Shown piece by piece: positions 1-9,628 of a DNA stretch of 64,000 nt (its first letter is position 1; each line of letters starts with the position of its first letter). A model generated the notes under the pieces. It saw only the letters and a list, made by a program, of their open reading frames with translations, was not told the DNA's origin and searched no databases. The DNA is from Rhizobium mongolense subsp. loessense (GTDB lineage: Bacteria; Pseudomonadota; Alphaproteobacteria; Rhizobiales; Rhizobiaceae): NCBI RefSeq assembly GCF_900099775.1, contig NZ_FMTM01000001.1, positions 248,001-312,000 of the forward strand, given 5' to 3'. The position numbers and the translations under genes are program-made.

Positions 1-107
1 TTATTTTCTGTTTGACCGATTTGCATTCAAAAAAGACATGGCGGCCGAAATTTTATGGGCGGCCGCCTGGATTCGCCAAGCCATTCCAGCCGCTCTTTTT
101 CAATCGG

Positions 108-1049
108 TCAACGCGGAAAGTCGAGCCCCATTTCCCGGAACCGCTCCGGGTCATCGCCCCAGTTCTCGCGAACCTTGACGAAGAGGAACAGGTGCACCGG
201 CTGTTCAAGGATTTCGGCGAGTTCCTTTCGGGATGCCGAGGAGATCGCCTTGATCGTCTCGCCACCCTTGCCAAGGGTGATCTTCTTCTGGCTGTCGCGC
301 TCGACGTAGATCACCTGCTCGATACGGACCGAGCCGTCCTTGCGCTCTTCCCACTTTTCCGTTTCGACGTGGGACGAATAGGGAAGCTCCTGGTGCAGAC
401 GCAGGAAGAGCTTTTCGCGGGTGATCTCGGCGGCGAGCTGGCGCATCGGCAGATCAGAAATCTGATCTTCCGGATAGTACCATGGGCCCTCGGGCAGGGT
501 CCTCGCCAGATAATCCATGACGTCGTCGCAGCCGGAGCCGTTCTCCGCCGAGATCATGAAGGTCTGCTCGAAGGCGATCTTCTCGTTCGCGGCAGCGGCC
601 AGTGCCAGCAAGTCTTCTCGCTTGACGCGGTCGATCTTGTTGAGCAGGAGTATCTTCGGCTGCCGCACCTCCTTGAGCCCTTCCAGGATCGCCTCCGCGT
701 CGCCGCGCAGGCCGCGCTCGCTGTCAATCAGGAGCACAATGAGATCGGCATCCTTGGCCCCGCCCCAGGCCGACGTGACCATGGCGCGGTCCAGTCTGCG
801 GCGCGGCTTGAAGATGCCGGGTGTATCCATGAAGACGATCTGCGCATTGCCATGGATCGCGATGCCGCGGACAATGGCGCGCGTCGTCTGCACCTTGTGG
901 CTGACGATCGACACCTTGGCACCGACAAGGCGGTTTACCAAGGTCGATTTTCCGGCATTGGTCGGGCCGATTAGCGCGACGAAGCCGGAATGCGTTTCGC
1001 CATTGGTTTCAGCGGCGACTTCATGCGCCATATCGTTTTCTTCCGTCAT
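108..1049 (-). CDS. era: GTPase Era
   Basis: Era is an essential ribosome-associated GTPase that binds the 3' end of 16S rRNA and helps mature the 30S subunit. The 313-residue product has the P-loop GPTNAGKS at residues 28-35, DTPG for G3 and NKID for G4, and a C-terminal KH RNA-binding domain with GKGGETIKAIS. The frame stays open further upstream, but the ATG at 1049 lies 7 bp after the rnc stop and gives the usual Era length. It is the last gene of the lepB-rnc-era group seen here. In relatives recO often follows, which would lie off the left edge. Confidence 0.95.
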   Translation of the reverse strand: MTEENDMAHEVAAETNGETHSGFVALIGPTNAGKSTLVNRLVGAKVSIVSHKVQTTRAIVRGIAIHGNAQIVFMDTPGIFKPRRRLDRAMVTSAWGGAKDADLIVLLIDSERGLRGDAEAILEGLKEVRQPKILLLNKIDRVKREDLLALAAAANEKIAFEQTFMISAENGSGCDDVMDYLARTLPEGPWYYPEDQISDLPMRQLAAEITREKLFLRLHQELPYSSHVETEKWEERKDGSVRIEQVIYVERDSQKKITLGKGGETIKAISSASRKELAEILEQPVHLFLFVKVRENWGDDPERFREMGLDFPR

Positions 1050-1056
1050 TGTCCTG

Positions 1057-1776
1057 TCAATTTCCGGCAGAGGCTTGCTGCCAAATGCCTTCGCGTTCCA
1101 GCATCTTTGCTGCGGCGACCTGTTCGGCCGCACGCTTCGAGCGCTCAACGCCCGTTTCCGGCTTCACGCCGACGACTTCCACCGTCACCGTGAAGCGGGG
1201 ATCATGATCCGGCCCGGTGCGTTCTTCAACCCGATATTGCGGCGTGACGCCGAATTTCGCATGCGCCCATTCCTGCAATTCGGTCTTGGCGTCGCGCTTT
1301 GCTCCGTCGGCGCGGGTCGCCCGCTTTTCCCAGTATTTCAGGATGAAGCGGCGGGCGACTTCAAGACCGCCGTCGAGATAGAGTGCCGCGATCAGGCTTT
1401 CGACTACATCGGCACGCACGTTCATCATGCGCTTGCCGGTGAGCTTCTTGACGTCGGCGCCTGTGCGGACAAAGAGGTGCAGACCCAGTTCGTCGGCCAC
1501 TTCCGCGCAGGTCTCGGCGCTGACCAGCTGGTTCAGGCGCACCGACAGCTCGCCCTCCCCAGCCGTCCCGAAAGTGCGAAAAAGCAGTTCAGCGATGCAG
1601 AGGCCAAGCACACGGTCGCCCAGGAACTCCAGACGTTCGTAATTGGCGCCCTTCTGCGTGCGGGCGCTCGCATGCGTCAAAGCCCGGTCCAGGCGCTCCT
1701 TCCCGGCGAACTCGTGGCCGATCAAGGCTTCAAGCCTCGTCCGGTCCGCCGCCGAAAGCGTCTGAACTTTGCTCAT
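1057..1776 (-). CDS. rnc: Ribonuclease III
   Basis: RNase III cleaves double-stranded RNA, including rRNA precursors and mRNA duplexes. The 239-residue protein has the family signature ERLEFLGDRVLG at residues 47-58, with the catalytic acidic residues E50 and D54. A second acidic motif, DVVESLIAALYLDGG, follows near residue 125, and a C-terminal dsRNA-binding domain ends in an alanine-rich helix (AAEQVAAAKML). Its ATG overlaps the lepB stop by 4 bp (ATGA), which indicates translational coupling. era begins 7 bp downstream. Confidence 0.95.
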   Translation of the reverse strand: MSKVQTLSAADRTRLEALIGHEFAGKERLDRALTHASARTQKGANYERLEFLGDRVLGLCIAELLFRTFGTAGEGELSVRLNQLVSAETCAEVADELGLHLFVRTGADVKKLTGKRMMNVRADVVESLIAALYLDGGLEVARRFILKYWEKRATRADGAKRDAKTELQEWAHAKFGVTPQYRVEERTGPDHDPRFTVTVEVVGVKPETGVERSKRAAEQVAAAKMLEREGIWQQASAGN

Positions 1777-2516
1777 TCAACAACCTTGAAGAGGCGGTCC
1801 CACCGCATGTTGGTCGGCCATTTCCAGATTTCGCGGAACGACGTGTCGTTGCCGAGCGAGAAGAAGATGACGCTGGCGCGGCCGACGAGGTTTTCCGCCG
1901 GAACGAAGCCGACGTCGAACCGGCTGTCGAGAGAATTGTCCCGGTTGTCGCCCATCATGAAGTAATGGCCCTCGGGCACGACGAAATCCTGGGTGTTGTC
2001 GCCGCGCGAAACGGGCGACTGGTCCAGCGTATCGTAGGTCTTGCCATTGTCGAGCGTTTCGCGGAACACCGGCACGTCTTCGCCCGGATCGAGTTTGTAA
2101 TCCGAGGTAAAGGCGCCGTCCGCCACCTTCGGAACCGGCTTGCCATTGATATGGAGCACGCCATCCGTCACCTGGATATGGTCGCCCGGCAGGCCGACGA
2201 CGCGCTTGATGTAGTCGATGTCCGGGTTCGGCGGAAAGCGGAAGACGACGATATCGCCGCGGGTCGGCTCGGAGCCGAAGATGCGGCCGGCGAAAAGGTT
2301 CGGCGAAAAAGGCAGCGAGTATTTCGAATAGCCGTAAGCGAACTTGTTGACGAAGATGTAGTCGCCGACGAGCAGCGTCGGCATCATCGAACCGGATGGA
2401 ATCGTGAACGGCTGGAAGAAGACCGTCCGGATCACCATCGCCAGCAACAATGCCTGAATAATGACTTTAATATTTTCCCAAAGGGCGTTCGGCTTAGTAT
2501 CGGCTTTTTCGGACAC
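1773..2516 (-). CDS. lepB: Signal peptidase I
   Basis: This membrane-bound leader peptidase (family S26) removes signal peptides from exported proteins. The 247-residue product has an N-terminal membrane segment (about residues 17-35), the serine motif PSGSMMPT with nucleophile S43, the general-base lysine in YIKRVVGLPGD (K104), and the C-terminal box GDNRDNSLDSR. I chose the GTG at 2516 because AAGGAA precedes it at suitable spacing and the protein then begins SEKADTKPNALW. An in-frame ATG at 2552 would add 12 residues. The gene overlaps rnc by 4 bp. Confidence 0.92.
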   Translation of the reverse strand: MSEKADTKPNALWENIKVIIQALLLAMVIRTVFFQPFTIPSGSMMPTLLVGDYIFVNKFAYGYSKYSLPFSPNLFAGRIFGSEPTRGDIVVFRFPPNPDIDYIKRVVGLPGDHIQVTDGVLHINGKPVPKVADGAFTSDYKLDPGEDVPVFRETLDNGKTYDTLDQSPVSRGDNTQDFVVPEGHYFMMGDNRDNSLDSRFDVGFVPAENLVGRASVIFFSLGNDTSFREIWKWPTNMRWDRLFKVVE

Positions 2517-2630
2517 GCAGTCTTGTTCCTTAAAGGCGCCGCAGCGGCGCATTCTCTGTTTGCTTCTCTCTAGCGGCTTCGGCGGGTGGCGGCAATGCCG
2601 CGAACATTAAAAGCGACGACACGCCGCTCA

Positions 2631-3035
2631 TCACGCGCTTTCCGGCAGGGCCTCAATGATCACGAATGCCTGAGCAAGCGGGTAGTCATCGGTTATCGTC
2701 AAATGCACCATCGCCTTGTGTCCGGCGGGCAGCATGGACTGAAGCACGACAGCGGCGCCGCCCGTCAGCTGCATCGTCGGCTTGCCGCTCGGCAGATTGA
2801 CAACACCCAGGTCCTTCCAGAAAACGCCCTGCGCCATCCCCGTGCCAAGCGCCTTCGAACAGGCTTCCTTGGCGGCGAAACGCTTCGCATAGGATTCTGC
2901 GCGGTTGGCACGCCGGTCGGAGCGCGCCCGCTCGATCTCGGTGAAGCAACGGTGGGTGAAGCGCTCGCCGAAGCGCTCAAGCGACTTTTCGACACGGCGG
3001 ATGTCGATCAGATCGCTGCCAATGCCGATGATCAT
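2631..3035 (-). CDS. acpS: Holo-[acyl-carrier-protein] synthase
   Basis: AcpS transfers 4'-phosphopantetheine from CoA to apo-ACP and so activates the fatty-acid synthesis carrier. The 134-residue product starts [16 protein letters not shown] and contains the Mg-binding D8 and the [13 protein letters not shown] motif with E57, both diagnostic of the family. The frame is open for 20 residues upstream, but the internal ATG at 3035 begins the conserved domain exactly. It sits between the DUF2062 gene and lepB, all on the same strand, and probably belongs to the same transcript. Confidence 0.95.
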   Translation of the reverse strand: MIIGIGSDLIDIRRVEKSLERFGERFTHRCFTEIERARSDRRANRAESYAKRFAAKEACSKALGTGMAQGVFWKDLGVVNLPSGKPTMQLTGGAAVVLQSMLPAGHKAMVHLTITDDYPLAQAFVIIEALPESA

Positions 3036-3060
3036 GCGATACCTCTCTGTCGAAACATAA

Positions 3061-3651
3061 TCATACAGTCGGAATATCCTGCGTGGGATTGGCAAGGTGA
3101 AGGCGCGCCCGCTGCATCAGCCTCTCGCGGCGGCGGACCTGAAAACCTTTCACGGTGTAGAACGTCAGAATATAAAGCACAACGGAGCTGATGGCGGCCG
3201 GAGGAATGGCGCCGATCAGCATGGGCTCCAGCACCGGCTTCCAGAGCTCGGTGAAACGGAGCTTGTGAAAAAGCTCCATCAGATCGACGGACTGCCCGGT
3301 CATCGCATTTTCGCGCATGAGCAGCAGATGACCGATTTCCCAGGTGACCGCCCAGATGAAGGGATATGTGAGGGGATTGCCGAAGGCCGCCGTGCCGAGC
3401 GCGGCAGCTACCATGTTTCCGGAGAGGAAATAGGCAAGCACGAAGGCCATGATGAAATGCACGCCAATGAACGGCGTCCAGGATACGAAGACGCCGGCTG
3501 CAACGCCCATTGCTACGGCGTGCGGCGAAGCCGTCAGGCGCAGGATGCGCATCTTCAGATAGCGCAGCGGACGCAGAAAGCCCTTGCGGGGCCAGAACAA
3601 CTCTCGCGTCCTTTCACGAAATCCTGCAGGTTTTCTACGGCGAAACAGCAT
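3061..3651 (-). CDS. DUF2062 domain membrane protein
   Basis: A 196-residue protein of the DUF2062 family, whose biochemical role is not known. A basic N-terminus (residues 1-40, [24 protein letters not shown]) is followed by the family's core [20 protein letters not shown]. Further hydrophobic segments follow near residues 60-85, 92-110 and 145-170, so it should be an inner-membrane protein with a cytoplasmic, basic tail. It lies 25 bp upstream of acpS on the same strand. A link to cell-envelope synthesis is possible but is only inferred from position. Confidence 0.8.
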   Translation of the reverse strand: MLFRRRKPAGFRERTRELFWPRKGFLRPLRYLKMRILRLTASPHAVAMGVAAGVFVSWTPFIGVHFIMAFVLAYFLSGNMVAAALGTAAFGNPLTYPFIWAVTWEIGHLLLMRENAMTGQSVDLMELFHKLRFTELWKPVLEPMLIGAIPPAAISSVVLYILTFYTVKGFQVRRRERLMQRARLHLANPTQDIPTV

Positions 3652-3797
3652 GGCGGCTATTTAGGGCAGCGCACGTGGCCATGACAAGAGCAGCCAAAAG
3701 TCTCGGGGGCTCGCGTCAGCCACCGTCGAAGCTCTTCACCGAAGGGCGCGCGTCATGCATGGCGCCCTTTCGCGTCCCTGGAAGTATTGACCCGTAA

Positions 3798-3947
3798 TTA
3801 ACGGCTTCGGAACAGGCCTCGGTCAACCTGACGCTGACGGTATTCAAGATCGATACGGTCATACGAACCGTTGAGGTATGCCATTTCTCGTTCCTGTACG
3901 CTCGGAACGCGAAGTGCGCGGGCGATTTTCTTGATTGGAGTAAACAT
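3798..3947 (-). CDS. DUF3563-type small protein
   Basis: A 49-residue ORF beginning MFTPIKKIARALRV and containing ERE-MAYLNGSYDRIDLEYRQRQVD. This matches the DUF3563 pattern, in which a YL-x-S/A-x-D/Y-R-x-DLE-R core follows a short hydrophobic start. Function is unknown. A GAGAGAAAG stretch precedes the ATG as a possible ribosome-binding site. The small size, codon-periodic sequence and recognisable motif make it more likely real than chance. It stands alone between rsh and the DUF2062 gene with its own upstream region (3948-4111). Confidence 0.75.
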   Translation of the reverse strand: MFTPIKKIARALRVPSVQEREMAYLNGSYDRIDLEYRQRQVDRGLFRSR

Positions 3948-4111
3948 AGCGTTGGTACTTTCTCTCGTTCATTCTCTGATGACCGGAAGATAGGTGCTGC
4001 AGTGCACAATTACCAACGCTCTAATATAGGCACAGCCATGCAACGCGCGCATGCCTTGCCTTTTCCGTACGCGAATTCTGCAACAAAGCGATTATAAAAT
4101 GTGCAGACGCC

Positions 4112-6325
4112 TCAGTCGTAGAGGCGCCGCACTGTCGCAATGCAATCCAAATCTTTCAGTTGCGCGAGCAGCTGGTTGAGCTGGCGGAGATCCCATACTT
4201 CGACATCGACCGCCATTTCGGTGAAGTCGGCGGCGACGCGCACCGTGTTTAAGGAACGGATATTCACGTCAAGGCCGGCAACGGATTGCGCCACCTTGGC
4301 CAGCGTGCCAGGCTCGTTCAATGCGTTGATGAGCACGCGCGCCATGAAGCGCGACTTGTTGGCCTCGTCCAGATCCCAGCGCACATCGATCCAGCGATCG
4401 GGCTGATCATCGAAACGTTGCAGCGCGGACGACTGGATCGGGTAGATGGTTATGCCCTTCCCCTTCTCCATGATGCCTACGATGCGATCGCCAGGCACGG
4501 CGCCTGCGGGTGCGAACTGCACGGCGATATTGCCGGAAATGCCGCGGATCGGGCCCATATCAGCATCCGTCTCCGCCTCCGTCTTGGCCTTGTCTGGAAC
4601 CTTGAAGATCATGCCCGAGGCGCTGCGGACATTAAACCAGCCATCATCGCCGCTCGGCTTGACCGTCACGCGCTCATCCTGATGGTCAGGATAGACTGCG
4701 CGCAGGACATCGAGCGACGACATCTCGCCCCGGCCGACGGCTGCGATAGCGTCCTCGACATCCTTCTGGCCGAGGCGGTGCAGCGCCGGCTTCATCGCGT
4801 CTCGAGAAAATATCTTCCCCGCCCGCTCGAAGGTGCGCTCCAGAATGCGATGGCCGAGGCCGGCATATTGCTTGCGGATCGCCAGGCGCGTGGCGCGGCG
4901 GATTGCGGCACGCGCCTTGCCGGTCACGACGATCTCCTCCCACGCAGCTGGCGGCACCTGCACGCCGGAGCGGATGATCTCGACCTCGTCGCCGTTCGCA
5001 AGTCTTGTCACCAGCGGCATGATGCGGCCGTTGATCTTGGCGCCAACCGTCGTGTCGCCGATATTGGTGTGAACGGCATAAGCAAAATCGATCGGCGTTG
5101 CGCCGCGCGGCAAGGCGATCAGTTTGCCCTTCGGCGTGAAGCAGAAGACCTGGTCCTGGAACAGCTCAAGCTTGGTGTGTTCGAGGAATTCCTCGGGGCT
5201 ATCGCCTTCGGCCAGCGCCTCGATCGTGTGGCGGAGCCATGAGTAGGCATTGGACTCGCGCGAGAGAATATCGCCCTCGGCATTGGTCGCGCCGTCCTTG
5301 TAAAGGGCGTGCGCGGCGATGCCATATTCGGCGATCTCATGCATGCGCTTGGTGCGGATCTGCAGTTCGATGCGCTGGCTGGAGGGGCCGACGATCGTCG
5401 TGTGCAGCGAACGGTAGTCGTTCTGCTTTGGCGTTGAGATGTAATCCTTGAAGCGGCCAGGCACGACGCGCCAACGCATATGAACGATGCCGAGCGCGCG
5501 ATAGCAGGCTGGAACGTCCTCGACGAGGATGCGGAAGCCATAGACATCCGAAAGCTGCTCGAAGGAAAGCGACTTCGACTGCATCTTGCGGAAAACCGAG
5601 TACGGCTTCTTCTGGCGTCCCTTGACCTTGGCCGTCGTCAAGCCGTTGGTCACCAGCAGATCGCGCAGTTCCGTTTCGATCTTCTTGACCAGGCCTTCGT
5701 TGCGTTGCGAGAGCTCCTGCAGACGCTTCGTGACGGTTTCGTAAGCCTCCGGGTTGATATGGCGGAAGGAAAGCTCCTCCAGCTCATCGCGCATGTCCTG
5801 CATACCCATGCGACCCGCAAGCGGCGCATAGATCTCCATCGTCTCCTCGGAGATGCGGGCACGCTTGTCCGCCGACATGTGGTCGAGCGTTCGCATATTG
5901 TGCAGGCGGTCGGCCAGCTTGACGAGCAGCACGCGCACATCGTCGGAGATCGCAAGCAGCAGCTTGCGCAGGTTCTCCGCCTGCTTGGCCTTCTTGGTGA
6001 CGAGATCGAGCTTCTTGATCTTCGTCAGGCCCTCGACCAACCGGCCGATATCTTCGCCGAAGAGCTCGTCGATTTCGGCGCGTGTCGCCGTTGTATCCTC
6101 GATCGTGTCATGCAGCAGAGCGACAGCAATAGTCGACTCGTCGAGATGCATGTCCGTCAGAATCGCAGCGACTTCGAGCGGATGGGAGATATAGGGATCA
6201 CCGCTGGCACGCTTCTGCTGTCCATGCTTTTGCATGGCATAGACGTAGGCCTTGTTCAGCAGAGCTTCATTGGCGTCGGGCTTGTATTTCTGCACCCGCT
6301 CCACGAGCTCGTACTGCCGCATCAT
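4112..6325 (-). CDS. rsh: Bifunctional (p)ppGpp synthetase/hydrolase Rsh
   Basis: Rsh makes and degrades the stringent-response alarmone (p)ppGpp. It is usually the only long RelA/SpoT homologue in rhizobia. The 737-residue protein has an intact hydrolase HD domain (H48, H72-D73, E76-D77 in VALLHDTIEDT). The synthetase domain includes YRSLHTTIVGP and RTKRMHEIAEYGIAAH. A TGS domain (FTPKGKLIALPRGATPIDFAYAVH) and a C-terminal ACT domain follow, so it is expected to be bifunctional. The ATG at 6325 starts MMRQYELVERVQKYKPD, with GGAG upstream. An intrinsic terminator separates it from rpoZ. Confidence 0.95.
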   Translation of the reverse strand: MMRQYELVERVQKYKPDANEALLNKAYVYAMQKHGQQKRASGDPYISHPLEVAAILTDMHLDESTIAVALLHDTIEDTTATRAEIDELFGEDIGRLVEGLTKIKKLDLVTKKAKQAENLRKLLLAISDDVRVLLVKLADRLHNMRTLDHMSADKRARISEETMEIYAPLAGRMGMQDMRDELEELSFRHINPEAYETVTKRLQELSQRNEGLVKKIETELRDLLVTNGLTTAKVKGRQKKPYSVFRKMQSKSLSFEQLSDVYGFRILVEDVPACYRALGIVHMRWRVVPGRFKDYISTPKQNDYRSLHTTIVGPSSQRIELQIRTKRMHEIAEYGIAAHALYKDGATNAEGDILSRESNAYSWLRHTIEALAEGDSPEEFLEHTKLELFQDQVFCFTPKGKLIALPRGATPIDFAYAVHTNIGDTTVGAKINGRIMPLVTRLANGDEVEIIRSGVQVPPAAWEEIVVTGKARAAIRRATRLAIRKQYAGLGHRILERTFERAGKIFSRDAMKPALHRLGQKDVEDAIAAVGRGEMSSLDVLRAVYPDHQDERVTVKPSGDDGWFNVRSASGMIFKVPDKAKTEAETDADMGPIRGISGNIAVQFAPAGAVPGDRIVGIMEKGKGITIYPIQSSALQRFDDQPDRWIDVRWDLDEANKSRFMARVLINALNEPGTLAKVAQSVAGLDVNIRSLNTVRVAADFTEMAVDVEVWDLRQLNQLLAQLKDLDCIATVRRLYD

Positions 6326-6339
6326 CCCGGAACTACTCC

Positions 6340-6375
6340 AATAAAAACAAAAGCGCGCCAATCACCGATTGGCGC
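6340..6375 (-). terminator. Intrinsic terminator after rpoZ
   Basis: A perfect 9-bp inverted repeat, GCGCCAATC-ACC-GATTGGCGC (6355-6375), is followed in the minus-strand reading direction by a T-rich run (TTTTGTTTTTATT, about 6340-6352). This is the classic shape of a Rho-independent terminator and lies between the rpoZ stop and the rsh start. rsh would then need its own promoter very close to its start, or read-through from rpoZ. The T tract almost touches the rsh ribosome-binding region. Confidence 0.8.
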
Positions 6376-6445
6376 ACGCACTGGTAATAATATGCCTTAG
6401 CAATAAAGGCGCAAGATTGACGATTGGTAATCGTCTCGCGACGTG

Positions 6446-6850
6446 TCAGTAGTCGTCGCTCTTTTCCGGAGGCACAAGACCTTCGATACCTGCCAGAAGC
6501 TCTTCTTCCGACATCTGGTCGAAAGTGATCGTCTCGGGCTGATCGTCCTGCTCCTCGCCTTCCGCAGCCGCAACGCCGCCAGCGGCAATGAGGCTTGCTG
6601 GATCGGGCTCGGGTTCGTCGACTTCGACGTGCTTCTGCAGCGAGTGGATGAGGTCTTCCTTCAGATCGTCGGGAGACAGCGTTTCATCGGCGATTTCGCG
6701 CAGCGCCACAACGGGGTTCTTGTCGTTGTCACGATCGATGGTGATCGAGGCACCCTGGGAAATCAGCCGGGCGCGGTGGCTGGCAAGCAGAACCAGCTCG
6801 AAGCGGTTCTCAACTTTGTCGATGCAATCTTCAACTGTGACACGGGCCAT
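6446..6850 (-). CDS. rpoZ: RNA polymerase omega subunit
   Basis: The omega subunit helps assemble and stabilise RNA polymerase by binding beta-prime, and contributes to a ppGpp site. The 134-residue protein begins [20 protein letters not shown], followed by [12 protein letters not shown] and the conserved [14 protein letters not shown]. The C-terminal half is acidic, as is common in alphaproteobacterial omega. Its position next to rsh mirrors the rpoZ-spoT arrangement found in many proteobacteria. Confidence 0.93.
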   Translation of the reverse strand: MARVTVEDCIDKVENRFELVLLASHRARLISQGASITIDRDNDKNPVVALREIADETLSPDDLKEDLIHSLQKHVEVDEPEPDPASLIAAGGVAAAEGEEQDDQPETITFDQMSEEELLAGIEGLVPPEKSDDY

Positions 6851-7145
6851 TGCCTGTCCTTTACGGTCGTGATTTCGGGATTAGAACGCCCGATACAATT
6901 AAAAGCCGACGAATTCAAGTTTTTCATGCACGGCCCCGCCGTTTATGGCTCGCCCTACTAAAATTTTCGAGTGAATGTGACAATTCCACCGTTAGTTGCT
7001 TGGAATATGCCGAATCGTGCCCTAAATCTCCTTTATATGAATAATTCATAAATTAAGAATTATTCTTTCTTCGTTAACTAAGCCATTGTTTTTATGGAAT
7101 TTTGACCGAAGAAGATTTGGATTACTCTAATTGGATTGGCAAGCG
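6851..7145. other. AT-rich divergent promoter region
   Basis: This spacer lies between divergent rpoZ and the NYN gene. Its right half (about 7010-7100) is much more AT-rich than its surroundings, with runs such as ATGAATAATTCATAAATTAAG. That fits promoters for both genes. No RNA gene, repeat or credible small ORF was recognised. Confidence 0.4.
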
Positions 7146-7727
7146 ATGTTCGACCCACGCGAAAAAATTGCACTCTTCATAGACGGCGCCAACCTCTACG
7201 CTGCATCCAAGAGCCTCGGCTTTGATATCGATTATCGCAAGCTGTTGAAAGCGTTCCAGAAACGCGGATACCTGCTGCGCGCCTACTATTACACCGCGCT
7301 GATCGAGGATCAGGAATATTCCTCCATCCGCCCGCTGATCGACTGGCTCGATTACAACGGATACAAGGTCGTCACCAAGCCTGCCAAGGAATTTACCGAC
7401 TCCATGGGCCGCCGGAAGATCAAGGGCAACATGGATATCGAACTGGCGATCGACGCCATGGAGCAATCCGAAACCGTCGACCACCTTGTCATCTTTTCCG
7501 GCGACGGCGATTTTACCACCCTGGTGGAAGCCCTTCAGCGTAAGGGCCGCAAGGTGTCGATCATCTCCACGATGGCGACCCAGCCGCCCATGATCGCCGA
7601 CGACCTGCGCCGCCAAGCGGATCACTTCATCGATCTTCTGTCGCTGAAAAGCGAGATCGGCCGCGACCCGTCCGAACGCCCGCAAAAGCCTGTCGAGATC
7701 GCCCCGGCGAGCGACTTCGAGGAGTAA
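7146..7727 (+). CDS. NYN (LabA/DUF88-like) domain protein
   Basis: This is a 193-residue protein of the NYN/LabA-DUF88 group, a PIN-like fold found in putative metal-dependent RNases. Visible acidic motifs are FIDGANLY (D13), KGNMDIELAIDAM near residue 100 and FSGDGDFTTLVEAL near residue 120, which together form the presumed metal site. The natural RNA substrate is unknown. The ATG at 7146 matches the conserved MFDPREKIALF start; a TTG at 7131 would add five residues. It is a single gene with an AT-rich upstream region of about 295 bp. Confidence 0.85.
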   Translation: MFDPREKIALFIDGANLYAASKSLGFDIDYRKLLKAFQKRGYLLRAYYYTALIEDQEYSSIRPLIDWLDYNGYKVVTKPAKEFTDSMGRRKIKGNMDIELAIDAMEQSETVDHLVIFSGDGDFTTLVEALQRKGRKVSIISTMATQPPMIADDLRRQADHFIDLLSLKSEIGRDPSERPQKPVEIAPASDFEE

Positions 7728-7730
7728 TTC

Positions 7731-8147
7731 TCAATCCAAAGCCTCAAACAGGATCGGCTGGGCGCCTTTCCAGAGCACCAGTTTACCCATGTCATCGAGT
7801 TCTTCGCGGCCTTCGACAATCGTCAGGAAATGATTGCCGGCAAGAGCGCCCATCTTGCTCGCAAATGACGAGCTGCCATAGGCAATGAGCAGCTCTGTCT
7901 CGCTGTGCCCGCCCGGATAAAGCAGGATATCGCCGCGCGAGGGATGGCAGGTGTGATTTTCAAAATCCACGCCGAACTGATAATCGCCGAGCGGCACCCA
8001 GATCGCCTCCCCGCTCCATCGCGAATGGATAGTGTGATTTCGAAAGGGCAGCAGCGATGTGAACGCAGCGCAGGTTTTCGGCGCCTTTTCGACCTCCAGC
8101 TTCGCCACGAAGACTTGCGACGCCACCGAAATTTTCAGCCTTCGCAT
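7731..8147 (-). CDS. DUF3830 family (cyclophilin-like fold) protein
   Basis: A 138-residue protein that fits the DUF3830 family, a group predicted to share a cyclophilin-like beta-barrel. Supporting motifs are KAPKTCAAFTSLLP, HSRWSGEAIWVPLG, ENHTCHPSRGDILLYPGG and SETELLIAYG. The enzyme activity, if any, is not known; members often sit near catabolic operons. It lies 3 bp downstream of smpB on the same strand and is probably co-transcribed with it. Confidence 0.7.
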   Translation of the reverse strand: MRRLKISVASQVFVAKLEVEKAPKTCAAFTSLLPFRNHTIHSRWSGEAIWVPLGDYQFGVDFENHTCHPSRGDILLYPGGHSETELLIAYGSSSFASKMGALAGNHFLTIVEGREELDDMGKLVLWKGAQPILFEALD

Positions 8148-8150
8148 CGC

Positions 8151-8630
8151 TTAGCCATTGTCCTTCAGCAGGCGGCTCTTCTGCCTGTTCCAATCGCGCT
8201 CCTTCTCGGATTCGCGCTTGTCGTGCAGCTTCTTGCCCTTGGCGAGCGCCAGTTCCATCTTCGCCCGGCCGCGGTCATTGAAATAGATCTTCAACGGGAT
8301 CAGCGTCATGCCTTCGCGGTTGATGCCGGCACGCAATCTGTTGATCTCGCGGCTCGAAAGCAGAAGCTTGCGGCGGCGGCGCGGCTCGTGGTTGAAGCGG
8401 TTGGCCTGCAGATATTCCGGCAGGTAGGAATTAATGAGCCAGATCTCGCCGCCTTCATCCGAAGCGTAGGATTCAGCGATATTGGCCTTGCCTTCGCGCA
8501 AGGACTTGACTTCGGTGCCCATCAGAACGAGCCCGGCCTCATATGTATCGATGATTTCGTAGTTGAAGCGGGCCTTGCGGTTTTCGGCCACGACCTTCTT
8601 CACGATACGCTGGCTGCCTTTGGGGGCCAT
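8151..8630 (-). CDS. smpB: SsrA-binding protein SmpB
   Basis: SmpB partners tmRNA in trans-translation to rescue stalled ribosomes. The 159-residue product carries the family landmarks [47 protein letters not shown] and a basic C-terminal tail ([18 protein letters not shown]) that enters the decoding centre. The gene for tmRNA itself (ssrA) is not in this window. smpB lies downstream of dapA on the same strand, with a hairpin between them. Confidence 0.95.
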   Translation of the reverse strand: MAPKGSQRIVKKVVAENRKARFNYEIIDTYEAGLVLMGTEVKSLREGKANIAESYASDEGGEIWLINSYLPEYLQANRFNHEPRRRRKLLLSSREINRLRAGINREGMTLIPLKIYFNDRGRAKMELALAKGKKLHDKRESEKERDWNRQKSRLLKDNG

Positions 8631-8649
8631 GACTCAATCCAATCCTTGC

Positions 8650-8671
8650 GGGCGCGCAAAACCGCGCGCCC
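8650..8671 (-). terminator. GC-rich hairpin between dapA and smpB
   Basis: A perfect 8-bp stem, GGGCGCGC-AAAACC-GCGCGCCC, lies between the dapA stop and the smpB start on the same strand. No clear T tract follows in the leftward direction, so it may attenuate rather than end dapA transcription, or protect the mRNA 3' end. Confidence 0.5.
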
Positions 8672-8743
8672 TCATTTCCTGCCCTTATGTAGGGGAACAG
8701 CCGAAACTTGTGAAGACGGATGCAGTCCGCCTTCCAGCCCCGC

Positions 8744-9628
8744 TCAGTTCAGCAGTCCGGCGTGACGCATAGCGGCATCGATTGCCGCTTCCGTCGCCGG
8801 CTCCAGCGTGGAGATCAGCGGCGAGCGCACGTTGCGCCTCATGCGTTCGAGCTTATAGAGGCCGTATTTCGCGCCGCAGAGGCCCGGCTCCAGGAAGATC
8901 GCCTTGTGCAGCGGCATCAAGCGGTCCTGATATTCGAGCGCCTTGTTGTAATCGCCGGCAAGCGTTGCTGCCTGGAATTCTGCACAGAGACGCGGCGCGA
9001 CATTCGCCGTTACCGAAATACAGCCGACGCCGCCATGGGCGTTGAAGCCGAGTGCTGTCGCATCCTCGCCCGAGAGCTGGCGGAAATCCTTGCCGCAAGT
9101 GATGCGCTGTTCGGAAACGCGCTCGATCTTGCCGGTGGCATCCTTGACGCCGACGATGTTCGAATGCGCCTTGGCCAGCGCGCCCATCGTTTCCGGTGTC
9201 ATGTCGACCACCGAGCGGCCGGGAATGTTGTAGATATAGATCGGCAGCCTGACGGCCTCGGCGATGGCCGAGAAGTGCGCAATCAGACCCTTCTGGGTCG
9301 GCTTGTTGTAATAGGGCGTGACGACGAGCACGGCATCGGCGCCCGCCTTTTCGGCATGCTGGGCAAGCTCGATCGCCTCGCGCGTATTGTTCGAGCCGGC
9401 GCCAGCCATGACCGGCACGCGCCTGGCCGCCGCTTCGATGCAGATTTCCACGACCCGTTTGTGCTCGCCATGCGACAGCGTCGGGGACTCGCCGGTTGTG
9501 CCGACCGGAACGAGACCACTGCTGCCTTCCCTGATCTGCCAATCGACATGGGAAGCGAAGGAGGCTTCATCAACCAGTCCGGCATCAGTGAAGGGGGTGA
9601 CGAGGGCGGGAATGGATCCCTTAAACAT
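8744..9628 (-). CDS. dapA: 4-hydroxy-tetrahydrodipicolinate synthase
   Basis: DapA condenses pyruvate with aspartate semialdehyde, the first committed step to lysine and diaminopimelate. The 294-residue protein has the start [12 protein letters not shown], the substrate motif [15 protein letters not shown], the YYNKPTQKG loop and [12 protein letters not shown]. The Schiff-base lysine lies in [11 protein letters not shown]. The ATG at 9628 is preceded by GAGGAG; an upstream in-frame ATG at 9655 lacks such a site. Full length for the family. Confidence 0.95.
   Translation of the reverse strand: MFKGSIPALVTPFTDAGLVDEASFASHVDWQIREGSSGLVPVGTTGESPTLSHGEHKRVVEICIEAAARRVPVMAGAGSNNTREAIELAQHAEKAGADAVLVVTPYYNKPTQKGLIAHFSAIAEAVRLPIYIYNIPGRSVVDMTPETMGALAKAHSNIVGVKDATGKIERVSEQRITCGKDFRQLSGEDATALGFNAHGGVGCISVTANVAPRLCAEFQAATLAGDYNKALEYQDRLMPLHKAIFLEPGLCGAKYGLYKLERMRRNVRSPLISTLEPATEAAIDAAMRHAGLLN

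Noticed and set aside
12..974. 320-codon plus-strand ORF opposite era
   Set aside because: It lies wholly antisense to a clear era gene and has no domain; a by-product of high-GC codon use.
517..1965. 482-codon plus-strand ORF across era, rnc and lepB
   Set aside because: Antisense to three well-identified genes and Ser/Arg-rich in the manner of shadow frames.
3742..3769. Hairpin AAGGGCGC / GCGCCCTT downstream of the DUF3563 gene
   Set aside because: Stem is good but the loop is 12 bases and no T tract follows in the direction of transcription; not called as a terminator.
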